Part shown: in pieces, positions 1 through 5,434 of the stretch | How the letters are laid out: every line of letters begins with the position of its first letter | Position numbering within the stretch: position 1 is the first letter of the stretch | Source of the DNA: Gammaproteobacteria bacterium | GTDB taxonomy: Bacteria; Pseudomonadota; Gammaproteobacteria; Xanthomonadales; Xanthomonadaceae | Length of the DNA stretch: 5,434 bases | Assembly (NCBI GenBank): GCA_026398715.1 | Contig: JAPLSI010000152.1 | Span: 1 to 5,434, forward strand | Direction: 5' to 3' | The notes under the pieces: model-generated | The model's input: the letters and a program-made list of their open reading frames with translations, nothing else | Told to the model about the DNA's origin: nothing | Databases searched by the model: none | Program-made: the position numbers and the translations under genes

Positions 1-1062
1 CAACTCGGCAAACAGGCTGCGACCGGTAACGGTCGGCGTGTCGTCAATCATTCCCGCAATCCGCAGTTCGCGTGCAACCTGCGTGGTGCCGCCTGCGGCA
101 GTCAATTCGACGGCGGTGTAGCGACCGCCGGGCTTCAGGTCTGCGATGACGGGCGTGCCGCTCGCTGCCGCTTCGAAATCCTCAAGGCCAAGCGGCACGT
201 CCGCTTCGTGCGCGATCGCCAGCAGGTGCAGTACAGCATTGGTGGAACCCGCTGTTGCAGAAACCAGGCGTGCCGCGTTGCGGAAGGCTGTCGCGGTCAG
301 GAAATCGCGCGGCCGGATGTTTTTTTCCAGACAGGCCATGGCCAGTTCACCACAGCGAAACGCAGCCTCGGCCTTGGCCGGGTGGGTGGCGGGGATGTCG
401 TTCAAGCCCATCGGCGACAGGCCCAGGGACGTCAGCACCATGGCCTTGGTGTTGGCGGTGAACTGCCCGCCACAGGCGCCGGCGCCGGGGCAGGCGTGCG
501 ACTCGACTTTGGCCAGTTGCTCGCAACCGATCTTGCCCGCGCCATGTGCGCCAACCGCTTCGAACACTTCCTGGATGGTGATGGCCTGGCCGTCCAGCGT
601 GCCGTGGTCGATGCTGCCGCCATACAACACCACGCCCGGCAGGTTCATCCGCGCCAGCGCCATGGCGGCCGCAGGAATGGTCTTGTCGCAGCCGCAAAGC
701 ACCACGACGGCATCCAGGCAATGGCCCTCGACCGCGAGTTCGATCGAGTCGGCGATCAACTCGCGCGACACCAGCGAGGCGCGCATGCCCGGCGTGCCCA
801 TCGCGATGCCGTCGGTCACGGCGATGGTGTTGAATTCGATCGGCGTGCCACCTGCCGCGCGCACGCCGGCGCAAGCCGATTGCGCCAGGTCGCGCAGGTT
901 GAGGTTGCAGGGCGAAACGTTCGACCAGGTGTGCACGACCGCGACGAAGGGCTTGTCGATGGCGGCATCGTCCAGGCCGGTGGCGCGCAGCATCGCGCGT
1001 GCCGGCGCCCGGTCGGGCCCGGACTTGATCGCGTCGCTGCGTTGCGGCTTGCGCGTGTTCAT
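1..1062 (-). CDS. ilvD: Dihydroxy-acid dehydratase, N-terminal 354 residues (partial, 3' end outside window)
   Basis: IlvD dehydrates 2,3-dihydroxyisovalerate and 2,3-dihydroxy-3-methylvalerate to the 2-oxo acids used for valine, leucine and isoleucine. The frame is open without a stop from the ATG at 1062 to the left edge. About 200 residues are missing, including the C-terminal barrel with the catalytic serine. The three iron-sulfur cysteines are visible: Cys52 ([10 protein letters not shown]), Cys125 (LCGCDK) and Cys197 (CPGAGACGG). Asp84 (TDGIAMG), Asp126 and Lys127 are the likely metal ligands, the lysine being carbamylated in characterised members. [20 protein letters not shown] and [11 protein letters not shown] are also family blocks. 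The pattern matches the shorter, [2Fe-2S]-type enzymes rather than E. coli IlvD. CDK is followed by TIPA, a form I associate with sugar-acid dehydratases of the same superfamily, and TANTK replaces the usual TANTM; the operon still argues for dihydroxy-acid dehydratase. The ATG overlaps the leuB stop as ATGA. Confidence 0.93.
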   Translation of the reverse strand, partial: MNTRKPQRSDAIKSGPDRAPARAMLRATGLDDAAIDKPFVAVVHTWSNVSPCNLNLRDLAQSACAGVRAAGGTPIEFNTIAVTDGIAMGTPGMRASLVSRELIADSIELAVEGHCLDAVVVLCGCDKTIPAAAMALARMNLPGVVLYGGSIDHGTLDGQAITIQEVFEAVGAHGAGKIGCEQLAKVESHACPGAGACGGQFTANTKAMVLTSLGLSPMGLNDIPATHPAKAEAAFRCGELAMACLEKNIRPRDFLTATAFRNAARLVSATAGSTNAVLHLLAIAHEADVPLGLEDFEAAASGTPVIADLKPGGRYTAVELTAAGGTTQVARELRIAGMIDDTPTVTGRSLFAEL

Positions 1063-2138
1063 GCGGCTGCCTGCCTGCTGTCGAAACGGATGTCGCGCAG
1101 CGCCTCGAGCACTTCGTCGGTGATTTGCGACGTGCTCGCATTGCCGCCGAGGTCGCGCGTCATTTCACAACGATCGAGCACGGCTGAAACTGCGGATTCG
1201 ATGGCGGCAGCTTCTGCCTCCAGGCCGAACGAATGCCGCAACAGCAGGGCCGCGCTCAGGATGCTGCCCAGCGGATTGGCCCATTGCTTGCCGGCGATGT
1301 CCGGCGCCGAGCCATGGATCGGCTCGTAAAGTCCGCGCTTGCCGTCGCCCAGCGATGCCGAGGGCAGCAGGCCGAGCGAGCCGGCCAGTACGGCGGCCTC
1401 GTCGGTCAGGATGTCGCCGAACAGGTTCTCGGTCACCAGCACGTCGTAGCGCGCAGGTTGCGATATCAGCAACATGGCCATCGAATCGACCAGTTGATGT
1501 TCGAGGCGCACGTCGGGATACTCGCCGGCGATGCGGATCGCCGTCTCGCGCCACAGCCGCGAGGTCTCCAGCACGTTCGCCTTGTCTATTGAAGTCAGGT
1601 GGCCGCGACGGCTGCGCGCCAGTTCGAAACCGCGACGCAGCACGCGTTCTATTTCCGCCACGGTGTAGCGGCATTGGTCGCTGGCGCTGTCCGCGTCGCG
1701 CATGCGCTCACCAAAGTAACTGCCGCCGGTCAACTCGCGCACGAACATCAGGTCCACGCCAGCCAGGCGATCGGCTTTCACCGGCGAGAATTCCGCTGCG
1801 CGCGGATGCACGCGCACCGGTCGCAGGTTGGCATAGACGCCCAGCGTGCTGCGCAGTTGCAGCAGGCCCTGCTCGGGGCGCACGGGGGCTTTCGGGTCCG
1901 ACCATTTTGGGCCGCCCACCGCACCCAGCAAGACGGCATCCGCGGCCAGGCAGGCGTCGCGCGTGGAATCGGGCAGGGCGCTGCCAAAGGCATCGATGGC
2001 GCAACCGCCGATCGCACTTTCGCTGAAGTGGAACTGGTGACCTGCGGCGGCAGCAACCGCGCAAAGCACGGTCGCTGCGGCGTCGGTCACTTCCGGACCG
2101 ATGCCGTCACCGGGCAGCAGGGCGATGCTCGCCTTCAT
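1059..2138 (-). CDS. leuB: 3-isopropylmalate dehydrogenase (NAD-dependent)
   Basis: LeuB oxidises and decarboxylates 3-isopropylmalate to 2-oxoisocaproate with NAD and a divalent metal, the third leucine-specific step. The protein has 359 residues (E. coli: 363). It begins [13 protein letters not shown]. It carries the substrate-binding arginines Arg96 (LRSTLG), Arg106 (ANLRPVR) and Arg134 (VRELTGG), the catalytic pair Tyr141 (GGSYFGE) and Lys186 ([16 protein letters not shown]), and the metal-binding aspartates Asp218 (VDSMAM), Asp242 and Asp246 ([11 protein letters not shown]). [10 protein letters not shown] (275-284) is the NAD-type cofactor loop, and its Asp fits NAD rather than NADP. The ATG at 2138 overlaps the leuD stop as ATGA and has GAGG 7 nt upstream. 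The TGA in turn overlaps the ilvD ATG. The frame is open upstream to about 2585 only because leuD lies there; it is not a fusion. Isocitrate and tartrate dehydrogenases are relatives, excluded by the motifs and neighbours. Confidence 0.97.
   Translation of the reverse strand: MKASIALLPGDGIGPEVTDAAATVLCAVAAAAGHQFHFSESAIGGCAIDAFGSALPDSTRDACLAADAVLLGAVGGPKWSDPKAPVRPEQGLLQLRSTLGVYANLRPVRVHPRAAEFSPVKADRLAGVDLMFVRELTGGSYFGERMRDADSASDQCRYTVAEIERVLRRGFELARSRRGHLTSIDKANVLETSRLWRETAIRIAGEYPDVRLEHQLVDSMAMLLISQPARYDVLVTENLFGDILTDEAAVLAGSLGLLPSASLGDGKRGLYEPIHGSAPDIAGKQWANPLGSILSAALLLRHSFGLEAEAAAIESAVSAVLDRCEMTRDLGGNASTSQITDEVLEALRDIRFDSRQAAA
1070..1078 (-). promoter_or_regulatory. Weak, repetitive ribosome binding site before ilvD
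   Basis: The minus strand reads GCAGGCAGG here, 7 nt before the ilvD ATG at 1062, and part of a longer CAGG-type repeat. Unlike the leuC, leuD and ilvE sites there is no GGAG core. ilvD translation may therefore depend mainly on ribosomes terminating at the overlapping leuB TGA (inference). Confidence 0.35.
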
Positions 2139-2719
2139 GCAAGGGCCTCGCGCTGGTTTTCGAAGGCGGCGATCTGCGGCGAGTGCTGCTGCAGGAAGCC
2201 AAGCTGGTCCACGCCCTGCAACAGGCAATGCCGGGCGAAGGCATCGATCTCGAAACGGAAACGCCCACCATCGGGCAGTTCGATCGTTCCTTCGGCGATG
2301 TCGATCGCCAGTTCGATATGCGGGTGCTTGAGCAGGTAACGATGTTCGGCCTCGCCCAGCACCACCGCCAACAAGCCGTTGCGCAGGGCATTGCTGCGGA
2401 AGATGTCGGCGATCTCGGACGACAGTACGGCGCGGATTCCGTAATCGAGCAAGGCCCAGGGCGCGTGCTCGCGCGAGGAACCACAGCCGAAATTGCGCCC
2501 CGCCACCAGGATCTCGCAGCCCTGGGCGGCCGGATCGTTGAGCGGAAATTCGGGATCGGGACTGCCGTCCGCCTGATAGCGCCAATCATGGAAGGCGTGG
2601 CGACCGAGGCCTTCGCGACTGGTGGTGGTCAGGAAACGCGCCGGGATGATGCGGTCGGTGTCGATATTTTCATGCGCCAGCACGGCGGTGCACGAATGCA
2701 GTCGGGTGAGCGGTTTCAT
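2135..2719 (-). CDS. leuD: 3-isopropylmalate dehydratase (isopropylmalate isomerase), small subunit
   Basis: LeuD supplies the swivelling domain of isopropylmalate isomerase and helps bind substrate in the active site formed with LeuC. The protein has 194 residues (E. coli: 201). Family blocks in order: [14 protein letters not shown] (17-30), [15 protein letters not shown] (34-48), [21 protein letters not shown] (74-94), [14 protein letters not shown] (104-117) and [19 protein letters not shown] (156-174). The N-terminal 15 or so residues and the C-terminal tail are ordinary for the family. The ATG at 2719 forms an ATGA overlap with the leuC stop, and ACGGAG leaves 8 nt before it, so the start is well supported. 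The TGA overlaps the leuB ATG in the same way. Tight coupling to leuC fits production of equal amounts of the two subunits. The same frame stays open far upstream across leuC (to about 3853), but that stretch is only a shadow of leuC. Confidence 0.97.
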   Translation of the reverse strand: MKPLTRLHSCTAVLAHENIDTDRIIPARFLTTTSREGLGRHAFHDWRYQADGSPDPEFPLNDPAAQGCEILVAGRNFGCGSSREHAPWALLDYGIRAVLSSEIADIFRSNALRNGLLAVVLGEAEHRYLLKHPHIELAIDIAEGTIELPDGGRFRFEIDAFARHCLLQGVDQLGFLQQHSPQIAAFENQREALA

Positions 2720-4143
2720 GCGGCTTGCTCCGTTTGCGCGCGGGCGAATTGCAGGGGATCGGCAATGCAGCCGGCCAGGGCAGAGGCGGCGGCGATGCGC
2801 GGACTGGCCAACACGGTGCGTGCGCCCGGGCCCTGTCGGCCCTCGAAATTCCGGTTGCTGGTGCTGACCACCAACTGCCCGGGCTTGGCGAGGTCGCCGT
2901 TCATGGCAATGCACATCGAGCAACCGGGCTCGCGCCATTCGGCACCGGCGGCGCGGAAGACCTGGTCCAGTCCTTCGGCTTCCGCTTCGCGTTGCACGGC
3001 GACGGAACCGGGCACCACCAGCATCCGCACGCGTGAAGCGATTCGCCGGCCACGCAGCAGTTCGGCGGCGGCGCGCAGGTCGCCCAGCCGTGAATTGGTG
3101 CAACTGCCCAGGAACACCAGGTCCACCGGCATGCCTGCCATCGGCTTGCCCGATTCGACATGCATGTATTCCAGGGCGCGTCGCTCCTGCAGGTCGCGCG
3201 GCGCCGGCACCGGCGCGTGCAGCGTGGTGACCATGCCCGGATGCGTGCCGTAGCTGATGGTGGGACGCACCTCGGCGGCGTCGAAGCGCTGTTCGCGATC
3301 GTAGCTGGCGCCTTCGTCGCTTGGCAGCGTGCGCCAATAGGCCAGCGCGCGATCCCAGGCTTCGGCCTGTGGCGCCATCGGCCGACCCTTCAGGTAGGCG
3401 AAGGTGGTTTCGTCCGGAGCGATCAGCGCGGCGCGAGCGCCTGCCTCGATGGACATGTTGCACAGGGTCATTCGCTGTTCCATGTCCAGCGCACGGATGG
3501 CGCTGCCTCGGAACTCCAGCACGTAGCCGGTGCCGCCGTTGACGCCGATCTTGCCGATCAGGTGCAGGGCGAGATCCTTGGCGCTGGTCTCCGCCGGCAG
3601 CTTGCCTTCGACATGGATGGCGAAATTCTTCGGCTTGCGCTGCAGCAGGCATTGCGTTGCCAGCACGTGGCCGACTTCGGTGGTGCCGATGCCAAAGGCC
3701 AGCGCGCCGAAGGCGCCGTGGGTGGTGGTGTGGCTGTCGCCGCAGACGATGGTCATGCCCGGCTGCGTGGCGCCCAATTCCGGGCCGATCACGTGCACGA
3801 TGCCGCGGCTGTCGCTGCTCCAGCCGTGCAGCGCGATGCCGAACTGCATGCAATTGGTTTCAAGCTGCTGCACCTGCGCGGCCGCCTCGGCATTGGCGTA
3901 AACATGCTGGCCCAGGTCGTCGGTGGGCGTAGTCGGCGTGGAATGGTCAAGGGTCGCCAGCACGCGCTCCGGATTGCGCACCGGCAATCCACGCATGCGC
4001 AATTCATCGAAGGCCTGCGGCGAGGTCACTTCGTGGATCAGGTGCAGGTCGATGTACAGGATGCCCGGCGTGGCCTTCGTTTCGGCCAACACTTGGTGGG
4101 CGTCCCACAGTTTGTCGAGCAGGGTGCGCTTGTTGGCAGGCAT
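2716..4143 (-). CDS. leuC: 3-isopropylmalate dehydratase (isopropylmalate isomerase), large subunit
   Basis: LeuC is the [4Fe-4S]-bearing large subunit of the LeuCD heterodimer, an aconitase-family enzyme that converts 2-isopropylmalate to 3-isopropylmalate through dimethylcitraconate. From the ATG at 4143 it has 475 residues; E. coli LeuC has 466. The three expected cluster ligands are present: Cys348 in FLGSCTNSR, and Cys408 and Cys411 in [11 protein letters not shown]. Other hallmarks are [14 protein letters not shown] near the N-terminus, [22 protein letters not shown] (about 133-154), [15 protein letters not shown], and [22 protein letters not shown] near the end. The segment after GIGT reads [17 protein letters not shown], where E. 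coli has SEVEHVLATQTL. An adjacent GTG at 4146 would add one residue. The ATG shares one base with the ilvE TGA, and the leuC stop overlaps the leuD ATG as ATGA, so both junctions look coupled. Homoaconitase large subunits are related, but the leuD/leuB context fixes the role. Confidence 0.97.
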   Translation of the reverse strand: MPANKRTLLDKLWDAHQVLAETKATPGILYIDLHLIHEVTSPQAFDELRMRGLPVRNPERVLATLDHSTPTTPTDDLGQHVYANAEAAAQVQQLETNCMQFGIALHGWSSDSRGIVHVIGPELGATQPGMTIVCGDSHTTTHGAFGALAFGIGTTEVGHVLATQCLLQRKPKNFAIHVEGKLPAETSAKDLALHLIGKIGVNGGTGYVLEFRGSAIRALDMEQRMTLCNMSIEAGARAALIAPDETTFAYLKGRPMAPQAEAWDRALAYWRTLPSDEGASYDREQRFDAAEVRPTISYGTHPGMVTTLHAPVPAPRDLQERRALEYMHVESGKPMAGMPVDLVFLGSCTNSRLGDLRAAAELLRGRRIASRVRMLVVPGSVAVQREAEAEGLDQVFRAAGAEWREPGCSMCIAMNGDLAKPGQLVVSTSNRNFEGRQGPGARTVLASPRIAAASALAGCIADPLQFARAQTEQAA

Positions 4144-5093
4144 CACGCGGCCTCCATTTCACGGGTGGCGGTTTCCGTCACCGGCGTCAGCCAGCCCCAC
4201 TGGTCGGTCGTGCTGCCGTCGAACAGGCCGAAGAAGGCCTTCTGCAGCGCTTTGGTCACCGGCCCCGGCTGGCCCTTGCCGACCTGCTTGCGATCGACCG
4301 AGCGAACCGGCGTGATTTCCGCCGCGGTGCCGGTCATGAAGACTTCGTCGGCGAAATACAGCATCTCGCGCGGCAGCGATTGTTCGACCACCTCGTAACC
4401 CAACTCGCGGGCGAGGGTGAACACGGTATCGCGCGTGATGCCGCACAGGATGCTGGCGCCGGCCGAAGGCGTGTACAGCCGGCCCTTGTGCACGACGAAG
4501 ATGTTTTCGCCGGCGCCTTCGCTCAGCAGACCGTTCGGCGCCAGCGCGATGCCTTCGACGAATCCGCCACGCACGGCTTCCTGTGCGATCAACTGGCTGG
4601 ACAGGTAATTGCCGCCCGCCTTTGCGCCGGTCGGGTAGGTGTTCGGCGCCGCGCGCGTCCACGAGCTGACGCAGACATCCACGCCGTCCTGCAGCGCGGC
4701 AGCGCCATGCATGCTGCCCCATTCGATGGCGATGATGGCGACATCCACCGCCACGTCGGCCGAAGGCGCCAGGCTGAAGGTGAAGCCCGAGCGATAGGCG
4801 ATGGGGCGGACATAGGCGCTGGCCAAGCCCGTGGTGCGGATCACTTCCTCGCAGGCGCGATTGATCTGGTCGGGCGTGTACGGAATGGCCAGGTCGTAGA
4901 TCTTCGCCGAGTTGAACAGGCGCTCGGTGTGTTCGGCCAGGCGGAAATACTGCGGGCCTTGCGGCGTGGCGTAAACGCGCTCGCCTTCGAAGACAGACGA
5001 GCCGTAGTGCAGCGCATGTGCGCCGACGTGCACGCTGGCTTCATGCCAGGGCTTGATGCGGCCGTTGTGCCAGAGCAGGGAAGGGGCTTTCAT
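4143..5093 (-). CDS. ilvE: Branched-chain amino acid aminotransferase (class IV, PLP-dependent)
   Basis: IlvE is a cytoplasmic PLP enzyme that moves the amino group from glutamate to 2-oxoisocaproate, 2-oxoisovalerate or 2-oxo-3-methylvalerate, the last step of leucine, valine and isoleucine synthesis. From the ATG at 5093 the protein has 316 residues; E. coli IlvE has 309. Visible signatures: [13 protein letters not shown] (29-41); Arg58 in HTERL, equivalent to the PLP-phosphate arginine; [13 protein letters not shown] with the Schiff-base lysine at 158; SEGAGENIF (191-199) with Glu192 facing the PLP ring nitrogen; GITR (218-221); and [13 protein letters not shown] (255-267). The C-terminal [16 protein letters not shown] block is also typical. 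The ATG is preferred over an in-frame TTG at 5111 because GGAG lies 9 nt upstream and the conserved domain begins just after it. The TGA stop overlaps the leuC start. D-amino acid transaminase and aminodeoxychorismate lyase share the fold, but the motifs and operon favour IlvE. Confidence 0.96.
   Translation of the reverse strand: MKAPSLLWHNGRIKPWHEASVHVGAHALHYGSSVFEGERVYATPQGPQYFRLAEHTERLFNSAKIYDLAIPYTPDQINRACEEVIRTTGLASAYVRPIAYRSGFTFSLAPSADVAVDVAIIAIEWGSMHGAAALQDGVDVCVSSWTRAAPNTYPTGAKAGGNYLSSQLIAQEAVRGGFVEGIALAPNGLLSEGAGENIFVVHKGRLYTPSAGASILCGITRDTVFTLARELGYEVVEQSLPREMLYFADEVFMTGTAAEITPVRSVDRKQVGKGQPGPVTKALQKAFFGLFDGSTTDQWGWLTPVTETATREMEAA
4151..4155 (-). promoter_or_regulatory. Ribosome binding site of leuC, inside the ilvE 3' end
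   Basis: A perfect GGAGG on the minus strand sits within the last ilvE codons. It lies 7 nt before the ATG at 4143 but only 4 nt before the adjacent GTG at 4146. The spacing therefore favours the ATG as the leuC start. Confidence 0.6.
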
Positions 5094-5102
5094 GGTCGGT
5101 CG

Positions 5103-5108
5103 CTCCGT
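5103..5108 (-). promoter_or_regulatory. Ribosome binding site deciding the ilvE start
   Basis: On the minus strand ACGGAG begins at the last base of the leuA TGA stop. Its GGAG core lies 9 nt before the ATG at 5093. The alternative TTG at 5111 has no purine-rich element in front of it, so this site supports the ATG as the ilvE start. Confidence 0.6.
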
Positions 5109-5434
5109 CAAGGCTGGAGTGCGGCGCGCATCGGCGTCGACACGGATGGATTGGAATGGGCTGCGTGCGGGGGCGGCGATGGCGCGCGATCGGCCAGTCG
5201 CTCGATGCGATTGACGACTTCCAGCGCGGCCAACGCGGCGGCTTCGACGATGTCGGTGGACACGCCGTTGCCGCGGATGGATCGGCCGGCGTGCTCGACG
5301 GTCAGCGTGGCCTGGCCTTGCGCGTCGCCGCCGAGGCTGAGCGAACGCACCTGGAAATCACCGATGGCCAGCTCATGGCCGGTGGCACGTTCGATCGCCC
5401 GCACCACGGCGTGCACCGGGCCGTCGCCGATGGA
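5108..5434 (-). CDS. leuA: 2-isopropylmalate synthase, C-terminal regulatory domain (partial, 5' end outside window)
   Basis: LeuA condenses acetyl-CoA with 2-oxoisovalerate to 2-isopropylmalate, the committed step of leucine synthesis, in the cytoplasm. Only the last 108 codons and the TGA stop (5110-5108) are present; the TIM-barrel catalytic domain lies beyond the right edge. What is visible is the C-terminal dimer/allosteric domain that binds leucine in this family: it opens with GDGPV, continues through VRSLSLGGDAQGQA and ends in the signature GNGVSTDIVEAAALAALEVVNRI. After NRI comes a further 31-residue tail with a PSPPP run, longer than I expect for the family. Downstream, ilvE begins after a 14-nt gap, or overlaps if a TTG start is used. 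Leucine feedback inhibition is expected from the domain but not shown here. Citramalate synthase (CimA) shares this domain; the leuCDB context makes LeuA much more likely. Confidence 0.93.
   Translation of the reverse strand, partial: SIGDGPVHAVVRAIERATGHELAIGDFQVRSLSLGGDAQGQATLTVEHAGRSIRGNGVSTDIVEAAALAALEVVNRIERLADRAPSPPPHAAHSNPSVSTPMRAALQP

Noticed and set aside
208..1329. 373-codon plus-strand frame opposite ilvD and the leuB 3' end, with an overlapping 325-codon frame starting at 146
   Set aside because: Both are antisense to well-supported coding sequence, have no family motif, and overlap each other in different frames, as expected of GC-rich shadows.
1599..2339. 246-codon plus-strand frame opposite leuB and leuD
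   Set aside because: Same antisense pattern with biased composition; it spans a junction between two real genes and has no independent support.
1059..2585. Possible N-terminal extension or fusion of LeuB (508 codons open), and likewise LeuD (open to 3853)
   Set aside because: The extra residues are out-of-frame translation of leuD or leuC. Conserved family N-termini and ribosome binding sites mark the internal ATGs at 2138 and 2719 as the true starts.
3201..3216. Perfect 7-bp inverted repeat (GCGCCGG / CCGGCGC) with a 2-nt spacer
   Set aside because: It lies inside leuC in a stretch encoding PVPAP, where GC-rich codons make such palindromes likely. There is no T-tract or position at a gene end to suggest a terminator or operator.
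3160..4398. 412-codon open frame on the plus strand opposite leuC and the ilvE 3' end
   Set aside because: Its translation is low-complexity (Gly, Val, Arg, His, Gln, Ala) with no recognisable domain, and it lies opposite clearly conserved genes. High GC third-position bias produces such antisense frames.
5108..5434. Reading the right-edge fragment as citramalate synthase (cimA) instead of leuA
   Set aside because: CimA shares the C-terminal domain, so the fragment alone cannot exclude it, but direct linkage to ilvE-leuCDB makes LeuA the better call.
1..5434. A novel defence, mobile or RNA-based system in the window
   Set aside because: Conserved metabolic genes cover essentially all of the sequence, with no intergenic space above 14 nt and no repeats or unknown reading frames left unexplained.

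Overview
The window is one stretch of a branched-chain amino acid biosynthesis operon, read entirely on the minus strand. In transcription order (right to left) it holds the 3' end of leuA (2-isopropylmalate synthase), then complete ilvE (branched-chain aminotransferase), leuC and leuD (large and small subunits of isopropylmalate isomerase) and leuB (3-isopropylmalate dehydrogenase), and finally the first 354 codons of ilvD (dihydroxy-acid dehydratase), which runs off the left edge. Almost every base is coding. The longest non-coding gap is 14 nt (leuA-ilvE), and the other four junctions are overlaps of 1-4 nt, so the genes are almost certainly co-transcribed and translationally coupled. I see no tRNA, rRNA, mobile element, CRISPR array, promoter or terminator. 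Any operon promoter or attenuator should lie upstream of leuA, outside the window.

Together the genes give the leucine-specific branch: LeuA makes 2-isopropylmalate, LeuCD isomerises it, LeuB oxidatively decarboxylates it to 2-oxoisocaproate, and IlvE transaminates that to leucine. IlvE and IlvD are also shared with valine and isoleucine synthesis, since IlvD makes the 2-oxo acids of the common path. The acetohydroxyacid synthase and reductoisomerase genes (ilvB/G, ilvN/H/M, ilvC) are not in the window and may flank it.

The DNA is GC-rich (about two thirds by eye) with strong GC third-position bias, which explains the many long spurious reading frames on the other strand. LeuC/LeuD are of the bacterial two-subunit type and IlvE is close to the Escherichia coli type. 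However, LeuC and LeuB carry motif variants different from those I recall for enterobacteria and Xanthomonas, and IlvD looks like the shorter [2Fe-2S]-type enzyme rather than the E. coli type. I infer a high-GC Gram-negative bacterium. A gammaproteobacterium of the Xanthomonadales/Lysobacterales sort and an acidobacterium are both possible, and the sequence alone does not settle it.

I found no evidence of a new biological system. The points worth a second look are modest: the gene order, the chain of start-stop overlaps, two start-codon ambiguities, a proline-rich LeuA tail, motif variants in LeuC and IlvD, and an A7 slippery-type heptamer in ilvD.
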